Source: Paramecium octaurelia (Eukaryota; Ciliophora; Oligohymenophorea; Peniculida; Parameciidae). Taken from it: a stretch of 64,000 nt of DNA. Below are positions 35,795-48,500 of the stretch, in pieces; position 1 is the stretch's first letter, and every line of letters starts with the position of its first letter. The translations under genes were made by a program, and so were the position numbers. The DNA is taken from NCBI GenBank assembly GCA_905182995.1, contig CAJJDP010000001.1, positions 624,168 to 688,167 on the forward strand. The letters are read 5' to 3'. The notes beneath the pieces were generated by a model. It saw nothing but the letters and a program-made list of their open reading frames with translations. It ran no database searches and had not been told where the DNA came from.

Positions 35795-37636
35795 TCATAA
35801 TAATCTTTTGTCCCTTAATCTAAGTCTAGTTTAATCATCAAGTAATTATAAATACTAGTCTGGATACATTTATCTGTAAAACTCCACACTTTTGATGATG
35901 GTCTCATCCTCATAATAAAAACTCTTAGATAAAATAAACTTGATTTCCTCTTACATGTTATTGGGCTTCTTCCTCTTTAGACAATTCATAATAAAAGTAG
36001 TTATCAATCCATTGTAGGATTTGTTTTGCTCTTAGAACAAAAAGTTCAAAATATCCTTAGTATGTTCGTATTCACAAACCTACTCCTGAAACAACTTCAA
36101 TAACTCGTATTTATTGTTTTTTAATTATTGCTAATCCTTCTACAAAAACAATTTTATCAGAAAAACAGCCAAAGCCTTGCTCTCATCCTTTAGTATATAA
36201 TGATATAGATCAAAATTGGATCTTCTTAGTATCATTTGAGTCAGCCTCTCTGTTGGTACCTTTTCAATTGTCTTTATCATAAAATCTATTTTCAATTAAT
36301 CGAAGGTCTATGAAATAATCTAGTTTATGATATTTGAATCTCCCTCTATCTATTGTGTAAAATAACGATACAAGTAAACTCTAAACATGTCAAAAGCGAA
36401 CTCCTCCGACTTTGGATATTCTAATGCAAATTCCACAAACAAATCCAAGAACTTCTAGTGCAACGCATCAGGATTATTTACACTCAAACCTATGAATTCG
36501 ATTATCTATTTAACACTCATGTTACTGTTATTTTTTATCTTCAACAAATTGGCATAGATGGCATCAAGATGTTAAGGATAGTTTTATTGACAGTCTTGCA
36601 ATAACTTGGCTAGAATCTTACAATGATGATTATGATTTTATTAACAAATTCCTATATAGAACATGAATGTTAATTATTATTGACAATCATTCATTGTAGA
36701 TAACTAATTTATTTTTTATTGGGTTTCTTCAAATATGAAATCTTTGATTTCTGGCTTCTTTTTGTTAAAAATCAAAGTATTTGCTTATTTAACAAATTCT
36801 AAAATTGTTGAATGATTAATTTTCAATAATAATCTGAAACTTTCAAATTATAATGGATGATCTTCATTTAAAAATTTAAATACTAAATCTCTTAATTAAG
36901 TAAAATATATGGAGTACATCTTCTCATTTTACTTCAGAAGCGCTTATTCAGTGAATTCCTTTACTAATTCTATCAAAGAGACCCTAAATTAAGGAACAGA
37001 GTTTATTAGTTTCTCAGTTATATTTTACGTACTTTAATTAGACATCAAAAATGAAATTTTTTATTTAATCAACATACAAAATGTATCTAAATAATAATCA
37101 TATCTTTTTTGATAATTCTATTCGATTTCTTTATAAAGAATACTCAAAAAGATATCTATTATTGATTGGATATCACAATTTGGTTCTTAAAATTAAATAT
37201 TCAGACTTTATATAATCAGTTATCTATCTATTTATTAGATTTCATCACTTTAAATTTAGTTTTACTTTTTATCATAGTATTGTTTCAAAAATTATTTGAT
37301 TTCATTCAAAGAATTAAACTTGATATTCTGATCTCTATTAGATATTATTTAGATTTCATTTTCCTTAATGTTTCGTTCCTCCTGTTTAAAATCAAAAGAA
37401 TTGAAATTTTGGATAGCATCGATTGAATCATAGACTTAATATATTTTCACTTTTTTTAATTTGATTTCTTCAGGCAATTTCTCCTCAATTTATTATTTTT
37501 AACTTTCCATTTCCTGAGATGTTAAGTAAAAATAAAGGTTAGCTCTTTCAGCTTCACTCAGAGCAAATTCACTTGAAATAGCAGGGATTTAGAATTCTTT
37601 CAAATATTTGATAATTTCCTTTACTTTTTATTTCAT
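35795..37636 (-). CDS. Hypothetical helical protein, 613 residues
   Basis: One uninterrupted frame of 614 codons, from MKQKVKEIIKYLKEFQIPAI to TGA 35795-35797. The sequence is alternating charged and hydrophobic throughout, with Gln via TAA/TAG, and segments such as HPLQFESFRLLLKINHSTIL, VKQIIEFIGLSVNNPDALHQ and KLLQDCQQNYPQHLDAIYAN suggest paired helices of the HEAT/ARM or TPR kind, though no clean repeat register is visible. No membrane span or signal peptide. It is closely followed (26 bp) upstream by the docking-complex gene on the same strand. Function unknown. Confidence 0.65.
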
Positions 37637-37662
37637 AATTATTTATGATTATTAATTATAAA

Positions 37663-39159
37663 TCATTCTCTCTTTTTCTTACTTATATTCTTCTTCTAAA
37701 ACTATTATAATTCTTATGACCCGATTTTCTTAAAATCATCCTTACTCATAATCTTCTCAGCCTCCTTTTCATTCTCAACTCCGTCCAATAAATCTTTCAT
37801 AGTTTAATCATCCTAATTAGAAACCGTACTTTCCTGATCATTCTTTTTTGAATCAATAGTATAATTATGATTATCAAAGTATCTGCATAAGTCAACTAAT
37901 TCGTAAGCTCTTTATTCAACTAATTACATTAAAGTGATCTCTGAATTTGGGTCGTATTTAATCTATAATTTATTTGCTAACTCTAATAATTCCCTCTCAT
38001 ATTCTTTGATCTCATTTTCAGTCTATTGAATTTCTTTATCTGACTTCTCACTTCTTTCTAATTGTTAAGCAAATTTAAATTTTTCATCTTCAAATTCATT
38101 ATCTTCTTTCTATTAATTCTTAGTGTATTAATTGATCTATCTTTATAATTCTTCTATTTATTTTTCTTCAAAATCAATTTAATCACTTAAAACATTTGCC
38201 TTTTTGAATAACTCATTATTTGTTTCTTCAATTGTCCTAAATGTATGAATAATTTCTTCAATGGAATTTAATCCTGTTTCTTTTTTCAATTTCTCAAACA
38301 TCAATTCATAATTAGTTACATCTTCAACATCCTTCTGCATTTATATCTATTATTTAGGTTATTAGGATTCCTTTATTTATTAGGATTTGCTCTCTTACTT
38401 AATTTATTATTATTATTGCTATTATTAATTTTTTGGCGATTATTCCTCTGTCTCATCCAATCTATTGGTTTTTAATATTTATGTATATTCCTATTTATTA
38501 GATTCTACAACTTAATTAGCCTATCTAAATAGAATTACATATTCAATTACTCTTTCATCTTATCAAATTATTCCTAACACTGATTTAATTCGTGTTCTAT
38601 TTACTTTCTAATCAATAATTATTTTTTAAATTCTTCCTCTTTTGCTCGAATATCACTTTCCAGTTTCTTAAACACATTGCTGTAAATGACTCTCTCCCTT
38701 CTTGCTGTATTTATTTACTCCATTAATTGATTGATTTCGGCTAATGATTCATTATGTTTTAGTTTAATTTATTCTAACTAACTAATATGTAATAAGTTTT
38801 TACCTTTCTAATGTTTTTTATTTCTTTATTAGACTTGGCAGCTATATTCCATCTGAATTACTCATTTTTTTTCTGTGATCTTGCAACTGTTATTCAGCAT
38901 TCTAAATTAGCTGTTCTAAGTCTCGCTTTTATTAAAATTCTCATTTACTTATTTTTTGCTTTCAACTTCTATTTTTTTAGCATATGATGCACATTCTTCT
39001 TGTAATGAATTCATCTTTTCAAAATCATTATTTTTCGAATCTTATTATAAATCTTCTTGCAATGTTTGATTTTGCTATTTCATTTGATTAATATGTTCTC
39101 TATTATAGAAGGATTGGTTACATATTTGCTGCTAATTAATCTTTAGATTTACCTTTCAT
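37663..39159 (-). CDS. ODAD1/CCDC63-CCDC114-like outer dynein arm docking protein
   Basis: 467 residues, four introns (22, 23, 22 and 26 nt), spliced length a multiple of three. Nearly all coiled coil. Family-like segments in order: INQMKQQNQTLQEDLQQDSK (N-terminal coil), INTARRERVIYSNVFKKLES (cf. the RRERV..N..KKLE stretch of ODA1/CCDC114), a Gln tract, then NYELMFEKLKKETGLNSIEE with IIHTFRTIEETNNELFKK, the conserved block of this family. The C-terminus is acidic then basic. These proteins anchor outer dynein arms to ciliary doublets. CCDC63, CCDC114 and CCDC151 relatives cannot be separated with certainty by eye. Confidence 0.7.
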
Positions 39160-39443
39160 TAATTTTTATATTCTTTAAAAAATAACATTATTATTTAACA
39201 ATTATTTTGATACAAATATAAACAATTCTTTTAATATTTTCAAGTCACGTATCACTATTATTCTATTAAATAACTCATATATAAAATATAATCCTAAAAT
39301 AATTGAAGAATAAATACTTTATATCTTTCACCTTGATTCTCATTTCTTATAGGGTATAAATTTCAATTATTGCCCATAGTTGTTAACCTTTTTGTATCAT
39401 TACTACATTTAATATTTTAATCTTTGATTTGATTAGAGTTATT

Positions 39444-39916
39444 TCAAACTATTTTTAGAGAAATTCTTACCTAAAACAAAATGCTTACAATAAAAATATT
39501 CTTGATTTTTACTTAGGAAAGTTGAAATTATTCTGATATAGGTAGATTTTTGTTAAAATTAATAGACAAAGTGATTTTAGTTTTATAACTCCAACTTGTA
39601 TTTCTATAAAATTTTATACCATCTATTAATAAAGCATTTAAGTCATGAACTTAAAGTATTTCATAAAATAAATGTATCTAAAAAGTATGTTTCAACAAAA
39701 TTGTTAACATTATTTCATGCTTGAAAACAATTTTTATTAATAGTTATATTATACCTAGTATATTGCTAAACAATCGAAAATAGTAGAATACACATTTCTT
39801 TATGTAAGAAATTTGCTATATTTCCTGCATGATACATTAGAAAAATAAAGTATATATTGTTTAAATTAGATTATCATTGCAATGTTAATCAGAATAGCAA
39901 TTTTGATAACATGCAT
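39444..39916 (-). CDS. Hypothetical small, probably secreted protein, 145 residues
   Basis: Starts MHVIKIAILINIAMIIQF at 39916, a plausible signal peptide. One 35-nt GTA...AAG intron joins RNVYSTIFDCLAIYQ to HEIMLTILLKHTFQIHLFYE; the rest includes DLNALLIDGIKFYRNTSW and ends at TGA 39444-39446. The spliced length is a multiple of three, and the gene fits an otherwise empty 840-bp gap, 83 bp from the divergent membrane-protein gene. The composition is Ile/Leu/Phe-rich, so chance openness cannot be excluded. No family recognised. The 284 bp between this gene and the docking-complex gene look non-coding. Confidence 0.45.
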
Positions 39917-39999
39917 ACAGTAGGCATCATATGGAATGAAAATCAGTTTATATTTTCTGTAAGAAATTAATTTCATTAATATAATTATCATAAACAAAA

Positions 40000-40539
40000 A
40001 TGCTAAGCGATATCACTCGTAATTAAGGACTATACAAAGCACTTTTCTTAGTAATAGGAATAGTGCTTATTGTATTTTGCTTCTTTTTTAATGTTTCTGA
40101 ATTGGAGACAACGGCAAAAGGATCATATTACCTCACCTTTTCATCAAGAGGTCATTCAAAATTAGATGGAACAGATTGTTACACAGATTTACCTGACTGC
40201 AATGGTGATTCTTTTTGCAAAACTGTCAAAACAACACCTTATTTAGGTGGATTTGCCTTGGGATTTGCCGGATTGGTTCTCTTGTTTTCATTAGGTGAAT
40301 CCCTCATCAGTCGAGTAATTAAAAAGTATCATATTTGGATTATCCAATTGATATTCCTCTTCTTTAGTTGGGCATTGATATTGATCATTCCTGTTTTGTA
40401 TTTGACAACAAAAGGAGAACATTGGAATTTGTGTTGGCTTCCAATAATATTTGAATTTGCAGCATTGATTTCAACAACAGTTTCAGCCTTTCTTTATTTT
40501 AAAAGTAATGAAAGCAAGGGGCAAGGACTATTATCATGA
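40000..40539 (+). CDS. Four-span membrane protein, 179 residues
   Basis: Uninterrupted frame from MLSDITRNQGLYKALFLVIG. Four hydrophobic segments: LFLVIGIVLIVFCFFFNV; YLGGFALGFAGLVLLFSLGE; IWIIQLIFLFFSWALILII; and LPIIFEFAALISTTVSAFLY. The loop between the first two has four cysteines (DCYTDLPDCNGDSFCKT and nearby), likely disulfide-bonded outside the cell. The layout resembles tetraspan/claudin/MARVEL-like proteins, but no signature (such as CCG or W-GLW-CC) is present. Short gene without introns; family unassigned. Confidence 0.7.
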
Positions 40540-41051
40540 TAATGTTATCAATCCACATTTAGATATTTTATATATTTTCTATATTTTTTCTATAAAATTC
40601 ACTTTTTGTTTGAATAGAATTACATTTTATTTTTGCTAAAATGTCAAATTAAGCGAAGAGATTATGTTTGCACTCTAATAATCAAAATTAGTTTAGAGAG
40701 AGAGATGATAATGGATTCAAATCTATATAATGATATTTTAAATATAAAATTAAATAAAATTATGGTATTAACTTTAAATCCATAATTCATTATTATTTTG
40801 GTGAATAAAATAATGCAAATATGTAGAATGATGTTTACCATGAAAAAAAATATCTTATTTAAAGAAACTGAAATATGTTTTTGTTTGATTTATAATGAAC
40901 AGAAATCAACATAAATATATATAATAAATAATTAATATAAATATTTGAATGTTATCTTAAAAATGATAAATTCCTCCTTGTTTAAATATATGGGAGATTC
41001 CATTAATAATAATAATAAAGATTTATAAAAAATAGTATAATATTTTACTTT
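40540..41051. other. Intergenic between two 3' ends, ambiguous frames
   Basis: About 510 bp of very AT-rich DNA. Possible frames exist on both strands: a 30-residue plus ORF at 40641 (MSNQAKRLCLHSNNQNQF) and a ~110-codon minus frame beginning MESPIYLNKEEFIIFKITF. Neither composition nor splicing decides between them, and chance openness is likely when only TGA stops translation. Confidence 0.3.
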
Positions 41052-43476
41052 TCATAAATTTTACAAATAAAGTATAATTACATCATAGAGCACCTATAAG
41101 AATTATATGTAAGGCTTATTTGATATAATTAACTCATTTAAAATTATTTCATTATTTGGCCAATTCATAAATATTTCAATATATTATGCACTCTGTCCAT
41201 TAGAATCAAATTAGAACATACATTCGAAATTCTCGAGGTTGGATATCATAAATTTCTGTTGTTGCAAAAGTGCAAAAAGCAACTAAAACCTTTCTTTGTT
41301 GTAATCGTCTAAGTAAATGTAATAATGAGTTCTAAAATCTTTAGGAATATTAATAACTTTCAGTTGATATTGAATATTCGCATTCAAAGAACAATTTAAA
41401 TAAATAGTATAATTTGAATTAATGGTAACTTCTAGAGAGCAACTAATTAAATCTAAAAGAGAGATGGATTTATTCCTCATTAAATTGCACTCTATTTTGT
41501 GCTTACGAGCTGTAAATTAATGTTAAATTAGGATGTCAGATTGCTTGACATCCAATTAATATTATTAAAATTTATTATGGATTGTCAATACATAATTGAT
41601 CTTTTCTTCTTCTTAATTGATAGAGACTTCATACTGAATATTGAAGTTTTCATCAAGATACAGGGTTTGTTTTTTAAAGAATAATGTTTTCAATAAACTC
41701 TCAATTTCTGTGTTGCTCAGAGTATACTAATTTCTGAAGTTAATAATCTTTGTGATATCTTTGGAGATGGCAAACTGTTATGATAATTGAGGCATTCTAT
41801 TATTTTGGACATTATCATAATTAGTAGTGTTGAGAGTCTTCAACTGATAATACCCATTTTCCCAATTGTTGATAACTTCTTAGAAGTCGTTATCAAAAAT
41901 ATTAATTAATCTCTGAGTAATCTTAAGTTGAAATTTATCCTTATCATAAAGGAGACTCTAATATTGATCAATAATTTTCCTAAGCGTTTAAAGAGTGTGA
42001 TCCTAGAAATGTTATCCATATAAAAACTTCTTCCCTTTCTCTAATTTATGGGAATGTTATGCTTGATACTTAGTAATTGCAATGGTTTCTTTGTTGTAGA
42101 GATCTAAAATCTAAGTTTGCTTTTCATTAAAAAGAATCTTTTTGATTTTTTATAAATCTTTCACAGTTTTCAGGTAATTAACAACACTTAAGTCTTCCAT
42201 TATAATAGTCTATGACTGTATATAGGTCTTAATATTCTAAATGCCTTGTTTGGTGAAGAACAGGAGGAAGGACTTCATGTTAGGGATTAGGATATTTTCT
42301 TAAGAGAATTTATTCTTTATGATTTCATTGAGAGATTTACAATTTCTGTCATAAGCAACAAAATTATAATGAACCTTAAACAACTTCAACCACAATTACT
42401 CATATGCGTAAATTGACATAAATAATGCTCCCAAAGTATACAAAGATCCAAATATTCCACCTACATAGGCTAAAAAGTCTCCGATACTTACATAATTACG
42501 TTTTGTATATAAGGAATATTAACTAGTTCTAAAGAACAACTTGGCTATTTCTTAATTTTTAGATATATCATACTCATGATAATTCTACTTTTCTGAAGTC
42601 TCTTATTTCTCCAACACTACATAGTTTTAATAATCATAATCAGTTCCATCATCAATAATTGATGGATTAGTGTAAACATCCCAATTACGAAGGAACATAT
42701 CGACAGATCCGAATTATTTTAATGGATTCAATAACATGTAATAATCTCTATCTAGGAACCCAGTATAACTATTAGTTTAAGCTGTGTTGACATTTACGTT
42801 AGTGATCATCAAATTGATGTTAAGTTCTCCGTCTATGGAGTTGATGTAATCTATAGTCTCTTCAGTACTTGGACATTAATAATCATAATCATATTGTCCA
42901 GACTTACAAGGAACTGCAGAAATTTTCAAATATTGAAACAATTTGGATCCGAATTTGCCTTGTAAGGCATAAGTTGTATTTCCGAATTAGGGACATACCC
43001 AATCTGTATAGTTGTTGAACACCAACTATTCAAACATATCCACATTATAAAAATATAGACTTTCAAAATCTTTAATAGTGCATTTTGTAAAAGGGATAAT
43101 TTAAGTGGTTTTATTGATCCCATTGGTTACAGAGATGTGTTCTAATTTAAATGTAAAGTAAGGTTTCTTTTAATAATGATTAATTTGATACATTAATATA
43201 GTCAGATTATCTAATTTATAATGCAAACATGAAATTTTATGAATTTAACTCAATTAATGATGGAGTATCACTAAATATAGTGTTTGTGGTCACAAGCAAT
43301 TTGTTTTTCGATATTAATGAAACAAATTGTAGGATGATGTTGTAAGTGAGCCAACCGACCAAAGCTAAACTTACCAATCCTCCTAGTTTTGTTTAATATT
43401 TCAGCCGATTAAATCCAATTAATGTTATCGGAACTCCGAATATGTCTAATCTTCTTAAAATAGTTGATAATTTCAT
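41052..43476 (-). CDS. Large two-span ciliate membrane protein, 799 residues
   Basis: Starts MKLSTILRRLDIFGVPITLI, one 25-nt intron near residue 100. A first span (LGGLVSLALVGWLTYNIILQF) follows the DIFGVPITL.. GFNR..YQT..GG motif, which I associate with a large family of uncharacterised ciliate membrane proteins. A ~330-residue ectodomain comes next, rich in Asn, Tyr and Asp with few cysteines (ISVTNGINKTTQIIPFTKC). A second span (FLAYVGGIFGSLYTLGALFM) and a ~350-residue cytosolic helical domain complete it. It is divergently transcribed from the next gene, with only 77 bp between starts. Function unknown. Confidence 0.65.
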
Positions 43477-43553
43477 TAATGAGTATATTTATTATTATGT
43501 TTATGGTTTTAATCTCAAAAAAGGAATTTGAATTATTAAAATTATAAGTATTA

Positions 43554-44741
43554 ATGTTGGTTCTATTCGCAATATTTACGATCACATATGCCCGTTTACT
43601 CCAAAGAGGCCCCCCTCCAAGGAATGACGGCAACAGGAAATAGCCCAATAGCACAATCAATGAATTATTTGAGAATTTAGCTAAGAACCTAGATTAGGAT
43701 TAAAAAGATGAATTATCATTTATCAACAGCTATATATTTGATTAAGGATATCAATATTACTTGAAATAAAATCAAGAAAGAAAAGAAAAAATTCTGGTTG
43801 CCTTCTTAGGTATGGCTGAAGAATTAGATAAGTAAACAGAATAAGAAAATAAGAGAATTGAAAATGATATTGAATATTTTAGTTCCCTCAATAATACAGA
43901 TAAAGATATCGTATTAACCAAGATTTCGAAAGACTTAGAAAGAAATTTAAATGATACTTCCAAATAGTTCACTAGCAAGTTGGCTTTGAACATTATACAA
44001 AAACAAATTGAAGATTTTAAGGCTAAACCAGATAGATCTATTTTATCAACATGGGATACAACAAGTTCTATTAAAAAGTAATAGAAAGAGGAATAAGAAT
44101 TAGAAGAGATTGAATATCAAATTTAAGAGTTCTTAGATTAAGGATTATCAGATGAAGAAGTAAAAAAGAATATTACTCTATTTATTAATCAATACTTTAA
44201 TGGAACTCAAAATCTGCCAAGTGATATAAACAACCTAGATTAGTTTATCAAAAATATTTCTCAACAAGAGAAATAAAAGAATTCTACTGAAACCTTCAGA
44301 AACATTAGACAAGAAATTAGATAAATTATAAGAGACTCCCTTAGAGAAGGAAAATCTGAAGATGAAATCAAGGAAACAATTCAACAATTTCTGAATTAAA
44401 AAGGCTTCTAGGACCTCAATGAAAATTAAAAAGAATAGATTCAATCAATAATTTCAAATGAGTTTATAAGATTTAAAAGATAGGAAGACTATATAAATAC
44501 CGCATCTTAAAATTCTACTTAATCAGAAGATGACAACGAAGATGATGATCCTGTTGATACAACTACAAATGGCAACTCAGAAGAATAACACACCTTAATT
44601 TATGTTGGAGTATTCGGTACACTTATATTTGTAATAATTCTTCTTTTTGTAATTAGAAGGTACAGGATGAAGCAAAACTAAAGCAAATAAATTAGATTCA
44701 AAATCCAAGAGAGTTAACAAGAAGTAGAATAAATGGAATGA
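43554..44741 (+). CDS. Type I membrane protein with coiled acidic ectodomain, 395 residues
   Basis: No introns. Signal peptide MLVLFAIFTITYA, then RLLQRGPPPRNDGNRK and a ~310-residue charged, coiled ectodomain (LDQDQKDELSFINSYIFDQG; IRQIIRDSLREGKSEDEIKE), with several N-glycosylation sequons (NNT, NDT, NGT, NST). An acidic stalk (SEDDNEDDDPVDTTTNGNSE) leads to a single span, LIYVGVFGTLIFVIILLFVI, and a basic cytosolic tail ending QQEVEQME. Its neighbour across the 77-bp divergent promoter is also a membrane protein. Family not recognised. Confidence 0.75.
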
Positions 44742-44824
44742 ATTCATTACAATATAACCGATATTAATTTGTTTATCTCATTCTATTATTATAATAATAT
44801 TATCGAATATATAATTAGAAGGAA

Positions 44825-45482
44825 ATGAGTGATCTGAGAGATTTTGATATCAAACAGTTACATAACAATATCTAAAGTTGCTTCTAATATTTAGACAAGT
44901 AGATATATAGAGCGATGAATGTAGCACCAATTAATAATACTATAATTATTGAAAAACCTAATACAGCAATGTATTTATAAGATGATTTCAAGAGCTCATG
45001 AATATAAAGAATTGTAACATCATGTGAAATAACTATAAGTAAAATACGATGAGGTATGTTACAAGTACATGTAACTTTTAACGAAATACCAAAAAATAAA
45101 GATTACACTAAAATTCTAACAAGAAGAAATAGATCATTCTTGTGAATTAATCAAAGAAATGAAATTAACACACCTTCAAAGACCTGAAGTTATATAGATA
45201 CCTGTGTATGAATATTTGAGGGAGTTTACAAAAAATAATCATAGCCAATTAAGTAATTTTTTATAAATATTGATTCATACAAAAAAGATGGATCTCTCAA
45301 TGATAGAGTTGCTTTAAAATATTGAGAAGTATTATAGACCCTAAAATAAAATGTTATTTTAAGACAAATATGTTTATCCAAAGGTGCCATTGAGGAAAAT
45401 AAGGGAACGAATACTAAAGACATTGCCTGATCAGGCAGTTTCATAAAATATAGTGCCTGAAAGATCAATATCCTTTTAATGA
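44825..45482 (+). CDS. Hypothetical protein, 211 residues
   Basis: Two exons with a 22-nt intron near residue 48. Starts MSDLRDFDIKQLHNNIQSCF. The centre is a coiled coil (HHVKQLQVKYDEVCYKYMQL), followed by LREFTKNNHSQLSNFLQILI and a C-terminal YRPQNKMLFQDKYVYPKVPL segment ending SQNIVPERSISFQ. Soluble, no membrane span. It lies 83 bp after a type I membrane protein gene and 49 bp before the giant TmcB-like gene, all on the plus strand. Function unknown. Confidence 0.6.
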
Positions 45483-45531
45483 AATTTTTGGTATTTTTCA
45501 TTATAATTGATTATTTATTTATATTATTTTA

Positions 45532-48500
45532 ATGTCAGAGGAAGGGAAGAATCTGACAGACAAGTCATTGGAATCCAACAATTAAAATTCTCTATATCGA
45601 TTGATATATTTGATGGTTCGGGATTAAAATTAATCGATTATAGTGCACAGCGTAGCCATGTTAATCACTCTGATGCAAATTCATTATTTCAAATTCCATC
45701 ATATGGTATAATAATTATTGTATTGAGATTGTATCAGTATGGTAGGACAATAATGCAGACATATTGACTTAAATCTTTGGATATTTTAATTTTACCCATT
45801 ATTTGTTAAACTAGGATTATAGTGCAGTATAAATATTAATTTATGTTTCTATTGCATTGTTATGTTTTTGGGTGTTCTTGTTTTTAATATCAATCATATT
45901 TATAGTCAACTAGAAAGATCCAGTATAGTTATTAATCAACATATTAAAATACCTAACCTTTGTGTTCAGTACAATACTGCATATACCTATGTTATTCTTA
46001 TTCACAGTAATACTTTATTAAGACTATGTAGTTTTCAATCAGTTGTACAAATGGATATATGGATGACTTTTCAAATCAAAAATGTTGGCAAGGATTGTTA
46101 GTCATAGATCAAATAATCTCAATTATTGGATTAATAATTCTATCCTTCATGTGCTCAGCAGTTAATTATTTATTTTTTGATGGTTCTTTTGATTAGGAGA
46201 AGGCATTATCAAAGAGAAATGGAAGGTGTGCAACCTTGACCTCAACTCATTTTGGCATTGTTGTGCTTTTGTCTATGTTACCACACAATAGTAATTCGTA
46301 GGTGTTTTTTGAAGTCTATTAATTGATTGGATCAGTGGTTTGCTTTTTATATGCAAAGAGAAATGATGCATATAATAACAGATTAATGTAGAAGCTGTTT
46401 TTAACATTTCTAACTTTAGAAATGTGGGCTTCTCTTATGTTGTGTATATCTAATTTAGTGGAGAAGAGAATCATGGTTGGATCATTATATACTTGGTTAT
46501 TTTGTTTGCCTTTTGTATTCATGATCTAGCTATTGCAATAATAGAAGAGGGAATAGTGTTTGATGATTTATGTAAATAAGTTTGATAATCCTGTTTAATT
46601 GGTGAATCACGTACATGAAGTCATCAAATTAGTGGAATATGATAAAAAAAGATTGCCATAAGGGTAGTTGTTGAATGGTTACATTGAATTTCACAATTAA
46701 ACTTGTCCAAATCCATTGTGTCCATTAAAAAAAGTGAAATTCTCATTGAATATGTTCAAAGCAAAAAATGAATTGGTCAATAAAACAGACAAAAGACATT
46801 AATTAATCTATGATACCATGACAAGGCTGTTCATTATGGGAATAGGGAAATTTCCAACTGATGTATTCATTCGAATAGAATATTCACTGTTTACATTGAG
46901 GATATTGAAATCCAAACCTTAAGCTTTGGAAGAATTAAGCAATATTGAAAAACTAAAGACATCTTTTGATGAGAAATACATAGTTTTTTATATAAAAAGT
47001 GTGATTGAGGCTGAGATATCTGAATTAAGTGGAGAAGGATAGGATTTCACAGAGTAAAGAGACTTTGATGAGAAGTTTGGATCCTTTAAATAAGCTATGG
47101 AGAGAAGTGTGAGTTTATTGATGGAGTTCTGGTCTTAATTTGCTGATGAGAAACCTGATTTGGTTAAGTTGTATGAGATTGGATCAAAATTGTTTCCGAT
47201 CAGAATGTATGTTGATACAACTTGGAAAAGACTTTAGAGAATCTAAAATCAATAATTACCATAAGCATTAAGATTATATTCGAAATATTTAATTGAAATA
47301 TTCAACGATCGAATATCAGGATTTGATCTACTTGAATAGGCTAGAAAAATAGAGAGTTCGTTTGCTCAAAGAAAAGCTTTTAAATTGGGAATGACATCAA
47401 ATTTGAATGTTGATGGACAAGAAGATGGATGCGTTTTTATTTCATTGGAAGAGGAGAAGTTTGGTTAAATCTATGCAATTAATATGGCTGCTGCTTCATT
47501 GTTGGGATTCGATAAAAATGAACTAATGAATAAGAAAGTGAATAATATTATGCCTTCATTATATGCAAAGCATCATGATGACTTTTTACGGAGATTCTTG
47601 GATACAAATGAAGCAACTCTATTGAATAAAGAAAGACTGTTATTAGGAAAGCATAAGAATGGATATTTGTAAGGGATCAATGTGTTGTTGCGACCTGTAT
47701 ATCATGTATTAAAAGAAGGAGTAGAGTTTGTAGGTACGTTCAAAAAGGAAAAGAGAATCAAGGATGTAGCATATTTAGTCTGTAATAAAGAGTACGTTGT
47801 TGAAGATATTTCAGGGGGTTGTATAAATTTACTGGGGTTGGATATAAAGTCTTTATAAATCTAAGAAATTCATCTTTTTGATTTGTTCCCTGAGATTAAG
47901 GAATGTTATGGGGATTTTAAATTGAAATAAGGAAAATCGGTTGATTTTGTACTACCAAAAATCTTAGATGATCATATTGCATTTGGAGCATCAGATACAA
48001 CTATTAAGTTAAGTGTATCAATTTTGGATATTAATTTTCTCATAATGAAGAATTCAGAAAATGAATAAGGTTTGGCTGGATTTTAAGTGAGAGTTGAAAG
48101 ATAAATTGATTTGTCGACTTCAAATATTAAATAATTGTAATAGAAAGCTTCTAAGAATCAAAACTTTTCATTTAGATTACAATTTCAGCAAACTGGAATG
48201 CATTTCTATGGTGAATTTACTGATGCTAATTACAGCGAGATGATTACTCATATACAAGATTAGAGTATGTTTACTAATTAAGAGTATGATCTGAAAAGTA
48301 AAGAAGTTGAAAAGAATGAGGATGTCATTGATTACTCTTAAGGCATCAGGGTAATGAGATTGTTTGAGGGTGTGATCTATGATATAGAAAAGTTTTAATC
48401 GGATGCAGATATGGAAAGTTTCGAGGAAATTCAAATCAAGAAGGAGGAATAAATGAACCAAGAGAGTGATGAGCCAAATGAATCTGGATATTTTAGATCA

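Noticed and set aside
39637..39655. 7-bp inverted repeat TTTAAGT/ACTTAAA
   Set aside because: Short and AT-only; expected often by chance, and it lies within the coding part of a predicted gene.
43409..43660. Minus-strand frame of 83 codons starting MIVLLGYFLLPSF
   Set aside because: It overlaps the start of the 799-residue membrane protein in another frame and is antisense to the signal peptide of the plus-strand gene.
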